From Mycobacterium sp. 852002-51057_SCH5723018 (GTDB taxonomy: Bacteria; Actinomycetota; Actinomycetes; Mycobacteriales; Mycobacteriaceae): a stretch of DNA of 64,000 nucleotides. The translations under genes were made by a program, and so were the position numbers. Location of the stretch: positions 186,001-250,000 of the forward strand of contig NZ_LZIR01000008.1 of NCBI RefSeq assembly GCF_001667035.1. The letters are read 5' to 3'. Of the stretch, positions 10,880-19,793 are shown one piece after another. The notes beneath the pieces were generated by a model, which had not been told where the DNA came from, ran no database searches, and saw nothing but the letters and a program-made list of their open reading frames with translations. Within the stretch, counting starts at the first letter, position 1. Each line of letters opens with the position of its first letter.

Positions 10880-10906
10880 ATGACGGCCCTGGGCTATCTC
10901 CCGTGA
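10880..10906 (+). CDS. Possible leaderless upstream ORF coupled to udgX
   Basis: Eight codons (MTALGYLP) starting 10 bases after the SigF-like -10 box. Its TGA overlaps the GTG start of udgX in a GTGA junction, so translation of the leader could feed ribosomes to udgX. Only geometry supports it. Confidence 0.35.
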   Translation: MTALGYLP

Positions 10907-11574
10907 CACGATCATCAACAGCGAAGACAACCAGCGCCGCGCGCTACCTACCCCAAGATCGCGGCCTGGATTCGCTGAAGTCGGCGGCCGACCGGTGCCA
11001 CGGCTGCCCGCTTTACGCCGACGCCACCCAAACGGTCTTCGGTCACGGCCGGCCGGGGGCGCCCATCATGCTGGTCGGCGAGCAGCCGGGTGACCAGGAG
11101 GACCGCGCGGGCCTGCCGTTCGTCGGGCCCGCGGGGCGACTGCTGGCCCGGGCACTCGACGAGGCCGACATCCACCCGACGCTGAGCTATCAGACCAACG
11201 CCGTCAAGCATTTCAAGTTCACCCGCAAGGGCGGCAAGCGGCGGATCCACCAAAAGCCGAGCCGCACCGAGGTCGTCGCGTGCCGGCCGTGGCTGATCGC
11301 CGAGATCGAAGCGGTGCGCCCGCAGGTCATCGTCTGCCTCGGCGCCACCGCCGCGCAATCCCTTCTCGGACCGGCCTTTCGGGTGTCCGCTGAGCGCGGT
11401 CAGGTCGTCGGGCTGCCCCAGGAGGTCGGCCTGGACCTGACGCCCGAGCCGATCGTGGTCGCGACCGTGCACCCCTCGTCGGTGCTGCGGGACCGCAGCG
11501 AGTCCCGCGAGGAGGCCTACCGGCTATTCGTCGACGACCTGCGCAGCGCGCGCAACGCCTATTCGCCTTCTTAG
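10903..11574 (+). CDS. udgX: UdgX-type uracil-DNA glycosylase
   Basis: 223 aa. It shows the family 4-like motif GEQPGDQEDRAGLPFVGPAG (59-78) and the KRRIHQKPSRTE loop that defines UdgX, the mycobacterial glycosylase that becomes covalently joined to the abasic site after excising uracil. His116 corresponds to the nucleophilic His of characterised UdgX. Cys32, Cys35, Cys127 and a Cys in VIVCLGATAA match the [4Fe-4S] cluster ligands. VHPSSVLR is the C-terminal motif. It starts at GTG and lies under a SigF-like promoter, next to the hemerythrin gene. Confidence 0.93.
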   Translation: MTRSSTAKTTSAARYLPQDRGLDSLKSAADRCHGCPLYADATQTVFGHGRPGAPIMLVGEQPGDQEDRAGLPFVGPAGRLLARALDEADIHPTLSYQTNAVKHFKFTRKGGKRRIHQKPSRTEVVACRPWLIAEIEAVRPQVIVCLGATAAQSLLGPAFRVSAERGQVVGLPQEVGLDLTPEPIVVATVHPSSVLRDRSESREEAYRLFVDDLRSARNAYSPS

Positions 11575-11578
11575 CCCG

Positions 11579-13372
11579 TCAGCTCTTCCTGTGTGGGAGG
11601 AACTCCTGCGCTTTGGTTTTCAGGCCCACCTTGACGAAGCCGACGCGGTCCTCGTCACCGGACAGCACCGCGGTGGTCGCCGCCTTGAATTGGTCCCAGG
11701 TGGCGTGCGGCGGAATCGGCGGCATGTCGGGGTCGGTGTAGACGTCGAGCACGGTGGGGCGGTCCGCGGAGAGCGCGTTGCGCCACGCATCCCCCAGTTC
11801 GTCCGGGTCCTTGATGGCCATCGCACCGAGGCCCAGGCTGGCAGCGAACCCGGCGAAGTCCACGTCGGGAAGGTTCTGCGACTCGGCGAATTTCGGGGAG
11901 CCGGCCATCGCCCGCATCTCCCACGTGACCTGGTTGAGGTCGTTGTTGTGCAGGATCGCCACGATCAGTCGGGGGTCGCCCCATTCCTGCCAGTACCGCT
12001 TGATCGTGATCAGCTCGGCCATGCCGTTCATCTGCATGGCGCCGTCACCGGCGAACGCGATGACGGGCCGGCGCGGGTGAGCGAACTTGGCGCCGATCGC
12101 GTACGGGACACCGGGGCCCATCGTGGCGAGGGTCCCCGACAGTGAGCCCCGGATGTTGCCGCGGAACTTCAGGCAACGCGCGTACCAGTTGGCCGCCGAC
12201 CCGGAATCGGCCGTGACGATGGCGTCCTCGGGCAGCATCGGGGAGAGTTCGGAGAACATCCGCATCGGGTTGATGGGGTCGGCGCTGACCTTCGATTCCA
12301 TCTCCATGGTCTCCCACCACCGGGCCACATTGGCCTCGATCGTCTGGCGCCAGCTCCTGTCCTCCTTGCGGCGCAGGTGGGGAATCAGTGCCCGAAGCGC
12401 CGCCTTGGCGTCGGAAACGAGGTTGACCTCATACGGGTAGCGCATGCCGATGAAGCGGCCGTCGACGTCGATCTGCACCGCGCGGGCTTGCCCGAACTCG
12501 GGCAGGAACTGCGTGTACGGGAAGCTGGAACCGACCGTGAGCAGGGTGTCGCAGTCCCGCATCAGCTCGTAGCTGGGCCGGGTCCCGAGCAGGCCGATAG
12601 AGCCGGTGACCCACGGCAATTCGTCGCTCAATACGTCCTTGCCCAACAGCGCCTTGGCCGCCCCGGCGCCGAGCAGCTCGGCGACCTCGACGAGCTCATC
12701 GCGGGCGCCGCTCGCACCGTTGCCGACCAGCATGGCCACCTTGCTGCCTTCGTTGAGTACCTGTGCGGCGCGCTGGATGGCCGCGTCGCCGGGGTCGACG
12801 GCGGGCCACTCGATGCCCAGGCTGGAGGGCACCATCTTGAACGCGTGGGTGGGCGGTGAGTACTCCAGCTCCTGTACGTCGGCGGGGATGATCAACGCCG
12901 TCGGCGCGCGCTGTGCCATTGCCACCCGGATGGCACGGTCGAGGACGTTGGGCAATTGCTCTGGCACGGTGACCATTTGGACGTAATCGCTGGCGACGTC
13001 CTTGAACAGGGTCAGCAGGTCGACCTCTTGCTGGTAGGACCCGCCCATGGCGCTGCGGTTGGTCTGGCCGACGATGGCGACCACCGGAACGTGGTCCAGC
13101 TTGGCGTCGTAGAGCCCGTTGAGCAGGTGAATCGCCCCGGGTCCCGACGTGGCCATGCACACCCCGACCCGGTCGCTGAATTTCGCGTAGCCCACCGCCT
13201 CGAAGGCGCTCATTTCCTCGTGCCGCGATTGGATGAACATGGGCTTGTTGTCCGCGCGCCCGAAGGCGGCGAGGATCCCGTTGATCCCGTCGCCGGGGAA
13301 GGCGAACACGTGTTCAACCCCCCAGCTCCGCAGTCGTTCCAGCAGGAAGTCCGAGACCTCTTGTTTCGACAT
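11579..13372 (-). CDS. Thiamine diphosphate-dependent pyruvate oxidase/acetolactate synthase-like enzyme
   Basis: 597 aa with the three-domain layout of the PoxB/ALS family. The N-terminal PYR domain has VFAFPGDGING and the catalytic Glu in SRHEEMSAFEA, the middle domain is Rossmann-like (GNGASGARDE), and the C-terminal PP domain has the ThDP motif starting GDGAMQMNG and ending HNNDLN. The ATG at 13372 has AGGAGG just upstream; the 46 additional upstream codons have no family similarity. Product class (acetate, acetolactate or decarboxylation) cannot be told by eye. A 7-bp GCGAGCG/CGCTCGC hairpin with a T6 loop lies in its leader at 13410-13429. Confidence 0.85.
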   Translation of the reverse strand: MSKQEVSDFLLERLRSWGVEHVFAFPGDGINGILAAFGRADNKPMFIQSRHEEMSAFEAVGYAKFSDRVGVCMATSGPGAIHLLNGLYDAKLDHVPVVAIVGQTNRSAMGGSYQQEVDLLTLFKDVASDYVQMVTVPEQLPNVLDRAIRVAMAQRAPTALIIPADVQELEYSPPTHAFKMVPSSLGIEWPAVDPGDAAIQRAAQVLNEGSKVAMLVGNGASGARDELVEVAELLGAGAAKALLGKDVLSDELPWVTGSIGLLGTRPSYELMRDCDTLLTVGSSFPYTQFLPEFGQARAVQIDVDGRFIGMRYPYEVNLVSDAKAALRALIPHLRRKEDRSWRQTIEANVARWWETMEMESKVSADPINPMRMFSELSPMLPEDAIVTADSGSAANWYARCLKFRGNIRGSLSGTLATMGPGVPYAIGAKFAHPRRPVIAFAGDGAMQMNGMAELITIKRYWQEWGDPRLIVAILHNNDLNQVTWEMRAMAGSPKFAESQNLPDVDFAGFAASLGLGAMAIKDPDELGDAWRNALSADRPTVLDVYTDPDMPPIPPHATWDQFKAATTAVLSGDEDRVGFVKVGLKTKAQEFLPHRKS

Positions 13373-13661
13373 CGTTTGCCTCCTAGGCAAGACTGTTGGG
13401 GTGATGTGGGCGAGCGTTTTTTCGCTCGCGTCGGTCGGTCGGCACTGATCGACTCCGGATCGCCATGTGTTCGACTTTCCGGCGGGCCCCGCGTGATGCG
13501 GCGGCGGCACTCACCACACCGCGAGGCGTACCCCGCAATCGCCGTGCTTATTCATCGCTTATTCATCGGTCTTGTCGGCGAAGTGCGCCCGTTGCGTGAA
13601 TCGTCTGCCGGGTGCAGCGGGCACGGGCGGCAGGTACCGGTTTGCCAGCCCGGCCTCGCTA

Positions 13662-15071
13662 TCAAAACCCTTGCGGCACACCGTTTGCCAAGTATGTCAA
13701 GCCGGCGGTTCGCACGGTTTCCGGGTCCAGCGCGTTCCTGGTGTCCACGACGACCGCCTGCGGGGCGTCGTGCGCGATGGCTTGCCAGTCGAGGTCGCGG
13801 AACTGCGGCCATTCGGTCAGCACGACGATCGCCTCCGCCGCCTTGGCGGCCCGATACGGGTCGTCGACGGCGGTCACCTGGGCCCGGTGCAGGACGCCGG
13901 GATCGATGTTGGGCAGCTGCGGGTCGTAGCCCATCACCTGGGCGCCGGCATGGGCCAGTTTCAGGCAGGCGGCCAGCGCGGGGGAGTCCCGAGTGTCGCT
14001 GGTGTCGGCCTTGAAGGTCAGCCCCAGCGCCGTGATCCGGCACCCCGCCAGGGGCCGGGCCATCCGGTCTCGCAGGGCGGTGGCGATCCGCTCGGCCTGG
14101 GCGGTGTTGGTCCGCCGGGCGGCGTCGACCTCGACGAAGGACACCCCATGGCGGTGGGCGGTGTGCAGCAGCGCCGCGGTGTCCTTGGGCAGGCAGGACC
14201 CGCCCCAGCCCGGCCCGGGCCGCAGGAATTCCGGCCCGATCCGCCGATCGGCACCCATGCATCCGGTCACGTCCTCGATGTCGGCGCCAACCCGGGCGCA
14301 CAGCGCGGCGAGCGAGTTCGTGTAGGAGAGCTTGACGGCCAGGAAGGCGTTGCTGGCGTACTTGGCGAGTTCGGCGCTCTCCGGGCTCATCCGCAGCACC
14401 GGGGTGGCGCCGAGGCCGTACGCGCGTTCCACCATCTCGGCAGTCGACTCGTCATCGGTGCCGATGACGAGTCGATCGGGGTGCCGGAAGTCGTGCACGG
14501 CCCGGCCCTCACGCAGGAACTCGGGTGTGGACACAACGCGAATGCCGTTGTCGCGCAGGCATTCCGCCATCGCCGATGTGGTGCCGACGGGCACCGTCGA
14601 CTTCAACGCCACGATGGCGCCGCGCCGAAGGACGCCGCCGAGCCGGTCGACGGCCGACCGCACCGCACTGAGGTCCGCCCGCCCGTCCTTTTCAGCCGGG
14701 GTAGGCACGCAGACGAAGACGACGTCGCGGTCGGCCAGCGCGCCGAAGTCGGCGACAAAGCTCAACCCACCGCGGGCGAGCCCGTCGCGAAGCAGCTCAG
14801 GCAGCTCCGGCTCGTCGATCACCGGGATCCCGGCCGCCAGCTTGCGCACCCGGTCCTGGTCGATGTCGACCGCGACGGTGTTCAGCCCCTGCGCGGCCAC
14901 GCAGACCGCGGTGGTCAAACCGACGTAGCCGGCCCCCACCACGCCGACGCGCGGTGCGTTATTCAATGCGCGCCGCTCCTCCTCATCGCTTCGCTCTGCA
15001 TCGTCGCCGGCGACGACATGGCGCGGCTCCTCCTCATCGCTTCGCTCTGCATCGTCGCCGGCGCGATTCAT
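13662..15071 (-). CDS. UDP-glucose 6-dehydrogenase with MIRU-encoded N-terminal extension
   Basis: 469 aa if started at the ATG at 15071, which overlaps the stop of the preceding GT9 gene (ATGA). The catalytic core begins only at residue 40 with the Rossmann motif VGVVGAGYVGL; the active-site Cys is in GGSCLPKDT (Cys293 in this numbering, 258 without the extension, which is the usual place). The first 35 residues are two copies of AGDDAERSDEEE, encoded by a tandem MIRU. A TTG at 14966, just after the GAGGAGG of the repeat, would give a normal 434-aa enzyme. It oxidises UDP-glucose to UDP-glucuronate and is the last gene of the glycan operon. Confidence 0.88.
   Translation of the reverse strand: MNRAGDDAERSDEEEPRHVVAGDDAERSDEEERRALNNAPRVGVVGAGYVGLTTAVCVAAQGLNTVAVDIDQDRVRKLAAGIPVIDEPELPELLRDGLARGGLSFVADFGALADRDVVFVCVPTPAEKDGRADLSAVRSAVDRLGGVLRRGAIVALKSTVPVGTTSAMAECLRDNGIRVVSTPEFLREGRAVHDFRHPDRLVIGTDDESTAEMVERAYGLGATPVLRMSPESAELAKYASNAFLAVKLSYTNSLAALCARVGADIEDVTGCMGADRRIGPEFLRPGPGWGGSCLPKDTAALLHTAHRHGVSFVEVDAARRTNTAQAERIATALRDRMARPLAGCRITALGLTFKADTSDTRDSPALAACLKLAHAGAQVMGYDPQLPNIDPGVLHRAQVTAVDDPYRAAKAAEAIVVLTEWPQFRDLDWQAIAHDAPQAVVVDTRNALDPETVRTAGLTYLANGVPQGF
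14971..15063 (-). repeat. MIRU-type repeat doublet in the 5' end of the UDP-glucose dehydrogenase gene
   Basis: Two near-identical copies, 14971-15012 and 15021-15063, offset by 51 bp (17 codons). On the minus strand each reads GCCGGCGACGATGCAGAGCG followed by AAGCGATGAGGAGGAGC, the core I recognise from mycobacterial interspersed repetitive units. Both copies stay in frame with the enzyme. The GAGGAGG inside each copy can serve as a ribosome-binding site. Confidence 0.75.
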
Positions 15072-16042
15072 GCAGTCTCCCTTAAGATTTGGCGGCTCGC
15101 GGCCAGCACCCTGCCAACCGTGATCAGGAGCAGCCCTTGGTGTGGCACATCGGCGTGCGGGTCACCGACGCCGCCCGCCCACAGCGCGATGTGGGGGGCC
15201 GGACCGCGCGGCCCCTCCCGGCCGGGGGCGGTGGGGCCGAACAGCACCACCGAGGCCGTGCCGGTCGCGGCGGCCAGGTGCGCGACACCGGTGTCGCCGC
15301 AGATCACCAGCCGGCTGTCGGTGATCAGCGCGGTCATCGACATCAGGTCAAGCAGGCCGGCCACCACCGCCGTTCGCGGCAACCGGGCCGCCGTGGCGAC
15401 CCGATGCGCGAGTTCGAATTCGTTGGCCGAACCCGTGATCACGATTTCGTGGCCCTCGTCGCGCAGGGCCGCCGCCACTGCCGCGAACCGTTCGGGCGGC
15501 CACTGACGCGCCGGTGCCGACGCCCCGGGATGGATGACCACGCCCCCGGTCCAGTCTGGGTACACCGGGGGCCGCGGTAGCACGACATCGTCTGGTTTGC
15601 AAGGGATTCCGGCCCACTCGAGCAGGGCGCACCAGCGATGCACCTCGTGCCGTTCGGCGCGCCACGGCGGCCCCGGCAGGGCCGGGTGACGGCGATGGCC
15701 ATGGGTGAGCACCGCCTGGGGGTGCCAGGTGAGCACGTGATCGATGCTTTCCGGTCCGCAGCCGTGCAGGTTGACGGCCAGCCCCGGGGGCCGCGGCAGC
15801 GGACGCAGGTCGCCCAGACCGGCGGTCGGCAGCAGCTCGTCGATCGCGCCGGTGAGCAAGGCCAGCTCGCGGTAGCCCACCGGAGCGGCGAGCATCACCC
15901 GGGCGTCGGGGTAATGCCGGCGCAGTCCCCGCAGGGCCGGCACCGCTGTCAGCAAGTCTCCGAGCCCCAGGGCGCGCAGCACGACGATGGTGTCGGCCGC
16001 GTCATCCTCGAGGACCTGGCGGCCCTTCGGGCCTAGGGCCAC
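15068..16042 (-). CDS. GT9 glycosyltransferase (heptosyltransferase type)
   Basis: 324 aa. It has the family 9 pattern: an N-terminal VVLRALGLGDLLTAVPALRGLR, the central VVIHPGASAPARQWP nucleotide-sugar loop and the C-terminal ICGDTGVAHLAAA...VLFGPT signature. GT9 enzymes such as WaaC/WaaF transfer heptose from ADP-heptose; the same operon encodes an ADP-heptose pathway, so heptose is the likely donor sugar. It overlaps the SDR stop by 10 bp and the downstream dehydrogenase by 4 bp. Acceptor unknown. Confidence 0.85.
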   Translation of the reverse strand: MALGPKGRQVLEDDAADTIVVLRALGLGDLLTAVPALRGLRRHYPDARVMLAAPVGYRELALLTGAIDELLPTAGLGDLRPLPRPPGLAVNLHGCGPESIDHVLTWHPQAVLTHGHRRHPALPGPPWRAERHEVHRWCALLEWAGIPCKPDDVVLPRPPVYPDWTGGVVIHPGASAPARQWPPERFAAVAAALRDEGHEIVITGSANEFELAHRVATAARLPRTAVVAGLLDLMSMTALITDSRLVICGDTGVAHLAAATGTASVVLFGPTAPGREGPRGPAPHIALWAGGVGDPHADVPHQGLLLITVGRVLAASRQILRETA

Positions 16043-16737
16043 GACGACTCCGTGGGGGCGCAGATCACCATCTCACGCACCTCGCATCCGGCGGGCTGGG
16101 AGAGCGCGAAAAGCACCGTGTCGGCGACGTTCTCGGGCCGGTTGAGCTTGGCGTCCGCCGGCGGCTTGTACTGGTCGGGCCGTCCGTCGAAGAACGGCGT
16201 GTGCATGCCGCCGGGGATGAGCAGCGTCACGCCCACCTCGCCCGCCAGTTCGGCCGCCAGCGCCCGGGTGAAGCCGACGACCCCGAATTTGGACGCGCAG
16301 TAAGCGGTGGCATCGCTGACCGCTTTGATGCCCAACGTGGAGGCGCACGTGACGATCCGCCCGCGGGTGGCCTTCAGGTACGGCAGGGCCGCGCGAATGA
16401 CGGCGGCGGTGCCGATCAGGTTGACGGCGATGACCTGTTCCCACTCCTTGGCCGGCACCTGCTCGAGGGTGCCGCAGCAGTCGATGCCCGCCGCGCTGAA
16501 GACGCCGGTGATCCGGCCCTCGACCCGTTCGGCCAGCGACTCGACGGCGCTGGTGACCGCGCCGGTGTCGGCCAGGTCGGCGGCGGCGTACGCCACGTCT
16601 GGTGCGTCTGGGGCCGGCGGTTTCTTGTCGATGACCAGCGGCACGCCGCCGCGCCGGACCACCGCGGCCACCGTGGCGGCGCCGAGTCCGGACGAGCCGC
16701 CGGTGATCAGTACACCTTCGAGCGATTGTGCCGTCAT
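16033..16737 (-). CDS. SDR oxidoreductase in the glycan operon
   Basis: 234 aa short-chain dehydrogenase. GGSSGLG (about 13-19) binds the cofactor, and the catalytic Tyr and Lys are in AYCASKFG. It begins one base after the hldE stop and overlaps the next GT9 gene. A classical SDR cannot be assigned to a sugar by sequence alone, but its fixed place among heptose genes suggests it modifies the glycan or a nucleotide sugar, for example oxidation, reduction or epimerisation. The operon has no recognisable HldD-type epimerase. Confidence 0.8.
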   Translation of the reverse strand: MTAQSLEGVLITGGSSGLGAATVAAVVRRGGVPLVIDKKPPAPDAPDVAYAAADLADTGAVTSAVESLAERVEGRITGVFSAAGIDCCGTLEQVPAKEWEQVIAVNLIGTAAVIRAALPYLKATRGRIVTCASTLGIKAVSDATAYCASKFGVVGFTRALAAELAGEVGVTLLIPGGMHTPFFDGRPDQYKPPADAKLNRPENVADTVLFALSQPAGCEVREMVICAPTESSWP

Positions 16738-16738
16738 A

Positions 16739-18166
16739 TCAAGGCCTTTCGGATAGGGCGCGACCGGTGCTCGCGGCCGCGATCAAGCGGGAAGACGAGT
16801 AACCGGCCACGGTGGGCAGGATGATCACCGTGCCGCCGTGGCGCTGCACGGTCGCGGCTTCGGGGAGCTGGGCGGCCACGTAATCGCCGCCTTTGACCCA
16901 GATATCGGGACGCAGCGTCTCCAGCACGCGCTCCGGGGTCGGCCCGTCGAAGATCGCCACCGCGTCGACGCAGGCGAGCGCGGCCAGAACCCGGGCCCGG
17001 TCGACGTCGGGCATCACCGGCCGGCCCGCACCCTTCAGCGCGCGCACCGACTCGTCGGAGTTCACCAGCACGATCAGGGCGTCGCCGAGTTCGCGCGCCT
17101 GGCGCAGCAGCCGGATGTGCCCGGTGTGCAACAGGTCGAAGCAGCCGCCGGTGGCCACGACGGTTCGCCCGCTGCGGCGCAGCCGTTCCGCAAGCGCCAA
17201 CGCGTCGACAACCGCGGTGTCCTCGGGCGGGGCGTCCGTCGACGGGACGCCGGCCTCACCGGCGGGCACCAGGGTCGATACCGCGGCGGCGCCGCCGGCG
17301 GCGACGAATCGGGCGGCGTCGGTGACCGCGGCCTGCACCGCGGCGACCGGGTCGAAACCGGCGCCCAGAGCCACGGCCGCCGCGACGGAGAACCGGTCCC
17401 CGGCCCCGCAGACATCGGCCGCGCCGGCCCCTACCTGGCGGGCGCCGTCCGGGACTGCGACGTGCCGGGTGCCCAGCTGCGGGTCGTACAGCAGCGCCCC
17501 GTGGGCGCCGCGGGTAATGCACACCGCGCCGGCGCGCCACTTCCCCAGCAATGCCTCCCCGGCGTCGCCCGCCGCGGTGTCGCCGCAAAAGTGGCGCGCC
17601 TCTTCCTGATTCGGCGTCACCAGCGCGCACCCGGGCACCGGCGGCGCCCCCCGCGGGTGCGGATCCCAGACCACGGGCACTCGGGAGACCAGGTCGCACA
17701 GCGCCTTTCGGATGTCCGGCAGTGCGGTCACGCCGGCGCCGTAGTCGGCGACGCAGATCGCGCGAGCGGTGGCCAGGGTTTCGCGCACCTCCTTGGAAAG
17801 GGGCTGGTTGACCGGCGCACCGTCACCCCGGTCGAGCCGGAGCATCGACTGACCGAGGGCCCGGATCCTGGTCTTGGTCACGGTTGTCCCGCTCATCGGC
17901 AGCGCAAGCACCCTGACCCCGGCGGCCGCGAGCAGGCCGCGCAGCTGGCGGCCCGCGTCGTCGGCGGCGATGCCGGTGATCAACACCACGGCAGTTTCGG
18001 TCCGGGCCGCGAGCAGGGCCGCCAGCCCGGCCCCGCCCGGCCGTGTCACGAGCCGTTCGGCATCGACCACCGGCACCGGCGCCTCGGGGCTCAGCCTCGT
18101 CGCCGAGCCTTCGATATCGACGTCGAGGATTGAATCACCAACGATGACTAGCGGTTTGGCGGTCAC
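16739..18166 (-). CDS. hldE: Bifunctional heptose-7-phosphate kinase / heptose-1-phosphate adenylyltransferase
   Basis: 475 aa, the normal HldE (RfaE) length. The N-terminal PfkB/ribokinase domain (about 1-310) has GDSILDVDIEG near the start, a DYGAG sugar loop and the anion-hole motif CGAGDRFS near 250. The C-terminal cytidylyltransferase-fold domain (about 335-470) has GCFDLLHTGH near 340-350, the nucleotidyl-transfer HxGH motif. It would make D-glycero-beta-D-manno-heptose 1,7-bisphosphate and later ADP-heptose. GTG start overlaps the gmhA stop (GTGA). M. tuberculosis instead uses separate genes for a GDP-heptose route, so a fused HldE is notable here. Confidence 0.92.
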   Translation of the reverse strand: MTAKPLVIVGDSILDVDIEGSATRLSPEAPVPVVDAERLVTRPGGAGLAALLAARTETAVVLITGIAADDAGRQLRGLLAAAGVRVLALPMSGTTVTKTRIRALGQSMLRLDRGDGAPVNQPLSKEVRETLATARAICVADYGAGVTALPDIRKALCDLVSRVPVVWDPHPRGAPPVPGCALVTPNQEEARHFCGDTAAGDAGEALLGKWRAGAVCITRGAHGALLYDPQLGTRHVAVPDGARQVGAGAADVCGAGDRFSVAAAVALGAGFDPVAAVQAAVTDAARFVAAGGAAAVSTLVPAGEAGVPSTDAPPEDTAVVDALALAERLRRSGRTVVATGGCFDLLHTGHIRLLRQARELGDALIVLVNSDESVRALKGAGRPVMPDVDRARVLAALACVDAVAIFDGPTPERVLETLRPDIWVKGGDYVAAQLPEAATVQRHGGTVIILPTVAGYSSSRLIAAASTGRALSERP

Positions 18167-18741
18167 GGCGTTTCCTCTGGTTCCCGTCCCAGCAGCACGT
18201 CGTCGAGCGCCATGCACAATCCGTGCACCAGCATCAGATGGATCTCCTGCACGGTGGCCGTGGTGGCCGCGTCGACGCAGATGGCCTCGTGGCACATCGC
18301 GGCCAGCTCGTTGGGCGCCGGGCCGGTGAGCGCCCACGTCACCATTCCCACGTCGTGCGCGGCCTTGACCGCGGCCAGCACGTTGCGGCTGGTACCGCTG
18401 GTGGACAGCGCCACCAGCACGTCGCCGCGCCGCCCGTGCGCCCGCACCCCGCGGGCGAACATCGCCTCTTCGCCGTAGTCGTTGGTGATCGCGGTCAGGG
18501 CGGACGTGTCGGCGTGTAAGGCGATGGCCGACAACGGGATCCGCTCCTCCCGAAAGCGGCCGACGATTTCGGCGGTGAGGTGCTGGGCCTCCGCGGCGCT
18601 GCCCCCGTTGCCGCACGCCAACAGGCGGCCCCCGCCGGAGAGCACCGCCGCCAGGTGACGCCCCCAGCCGCGCAGCCGGGTTGCCTCGGAGCTGGTGCGG
18701 TCCACCGCTTCTCGCAGCGCATCGAAGTGCACTTCTAGCAT
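18163..18741 (-). CDS. gmhA: Sedoheptulose-7-phosphate isomerase
   Basis: 192 aa SIS-domain protein matching GmhA in length and motifs: CGNGGSAAEAQHL for phosphate and metal binding, STSGTSRNV for the sugar phosphate, and QEIHLMLVHGLC with the C-terminal Glu and His. It converts sedoheptulose 7-phosphate to D-glycero-D-manno-heptose 7-phosphate, the first step of the heptose route. It lies directly ahead of hldE with a 4-bp overlap and overlaps the upstream GT9 gene by 7 bp. Confidence 0.92.
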   Translation of the reverse strand: MLEVHFDALREAVDRTSSEATRLRGWGRHLAAVLSGGGRLLACGNGGSAAEAQHLTAEIVGRFREERIPLSAIALHADTSALTAITNDYGEEAMFARGVRAHGRRGDVLVALSTSGTSRNVLAAVKAAHDVGMVTWALTGPAPNELAAMCHEAICVDAATTATVQEIHLMLVHGLCMALDDVLLGREPEETP

Positions 18742-19793
18742 GGGTCTCCTCCTTCCCGCCGCAGTTGCCGCCTTATAGCGCCCAGCAGTTCGGCGTCGGT
18801 GATGTGGTCCAGGCACGGGTGGCCTGCCACCGGGCAGACCCGGGCACGGGTGCCGCGGCACGGCGCGAGCTGGTCGCCGAGCACGGTCACCCGGCGCCCG
18901 AACGGTCGCCACTGCTCGACCGGGACCACCGGCGCGAACAGCGACATCACCGGCGCGCCGGCCGCCGCGGCCAGGTGCGCGGGGCCGGTGTTGGGGACCA
19001 CGACGACGTCGGCGGCGGCAAACACCGCCGCCAGTTCGGCGAAGCTGGTCTGGCCGCCGAGGTCGACGGCCGCGTCGCCGGCGACGGCGGCGGTCAGCTC
19101 GGTCTCGTCTGGGCCGCCGGTGACCACCACCCGGTAGCCGGCTCGTGCCAGCGCCGACACCATGGCCGCGCTGCGTTGCTGGCTCGGCCGCCGGGCCGGG
19201 ACCGCTGCGCCGGGGTGGAACACCATGAACGGGCCGGTGCCGACTTGGGCCGCCAGCGGGGCGGGCAGCGGGCGGACGGCACGGATCCGCAGCGCGCCGT
19301 CGTCACCGGCGGGCAGCGTGCATCCCGCCGCCTCCGCGAGCGACAGCGCGCGCCGCGGCTCGGGGATTCCGTCGGGCACCCGATGCCGCAGATCCAGCAG
19401 CGTGCCGGGGTAGTCGGTGCAGATCGCCCCCACCCAGGGCGCCGATGCCATCCGGCACAGCAGCGCCAGCGGCAGCGGGGACTGGTGAAACGACGTGAAG
19501 ATGTAGACCCTGGCGGGCGCGATGTCCCGCAGCTGCTTGATCAGCGCGTCGGCATGGGCGGCCGTCAGCTCGGGGGAGTCAAAATCAACCCAGGGCGCTT
19601 GCCATTCGACGATTTCGTCCACACCCACCAGCAGCTCCGCGGCGTCCCGGCCGCGCGGGCCGACCAGCATCACCACCCGGTCGTGGTGGGCGGCCACCGC
19701 GCGCACCGCCGGACCGGTGATCAGCACGTCGCCGGCGCTGTCGAGGCGGGCCACCACCGCGGTGTTCGGTGCCCTTTTCGTTGGCACGGTCAT
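18735..19793 (-). CDS. Second GT9 glycosyltransferase (heptosyltransferase type)
   Basis: 352 aa. It carries the GT9 features ARLDSAGDVLITGPAVRAVA at the N-terminus, MVFHPGAAVPARRPS in the middle and PNTGPAHLAAAAG...LFAPVVPVEQW near the C-terminus, where a Cys-rich tail CRGTRARVCPVAGHPCLDHI resembles the end of many heptosyltransferases. The ATG at 19793 overlaps the previous stop (ATGA). Two GT9 enzymes in one operon suggest two successive heptose transfers or two linkages. Confidence 0.87.
   Translation of the reverse strand: MTVPTKRAPNTAVVARLDSAGDVLITGPAVRAVAAHHDRVVMLVGPRGRDAAELLVGVDEIVEWQAPWVDFDSPELTAAHADALIKQLRDIAPARVYIFTSFHQSPLPLALLCRMASAPWVGAICTDYPGTLLDLRHRVPDGIPEPRRALSLAEAAGCTLPAGDDGALRIRAVRPLPAPLAAQVGTGPFMVFHPGAAVPARRPSQQRSAAMVSALARAGYRVVVTGGPDETELTAAVAGDAAVDLGGQTSFAELAAVFAAADVVVVPNTGPAHLAAAAGAPVMSLFAPVVPVEQWRPFGRRVTVLGDQLAPCRGTRARVCPVAGHPCLDHITDAELLGAIRRQLRREGGDPC

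Noticed and set aside
13410..13429. Hairpin before the ThDP enzyme, considered as a TPP riboswitch
   Set aside because: It is a simple 7-bp stem with a T6 loop, without THI-box sequence or a second helix.
13547..13568. Tandem 11-bp repeat (CTTATTCATCG twice)
   Set aside because: Only two short copies in noncoding DNA, with no link to a known element.
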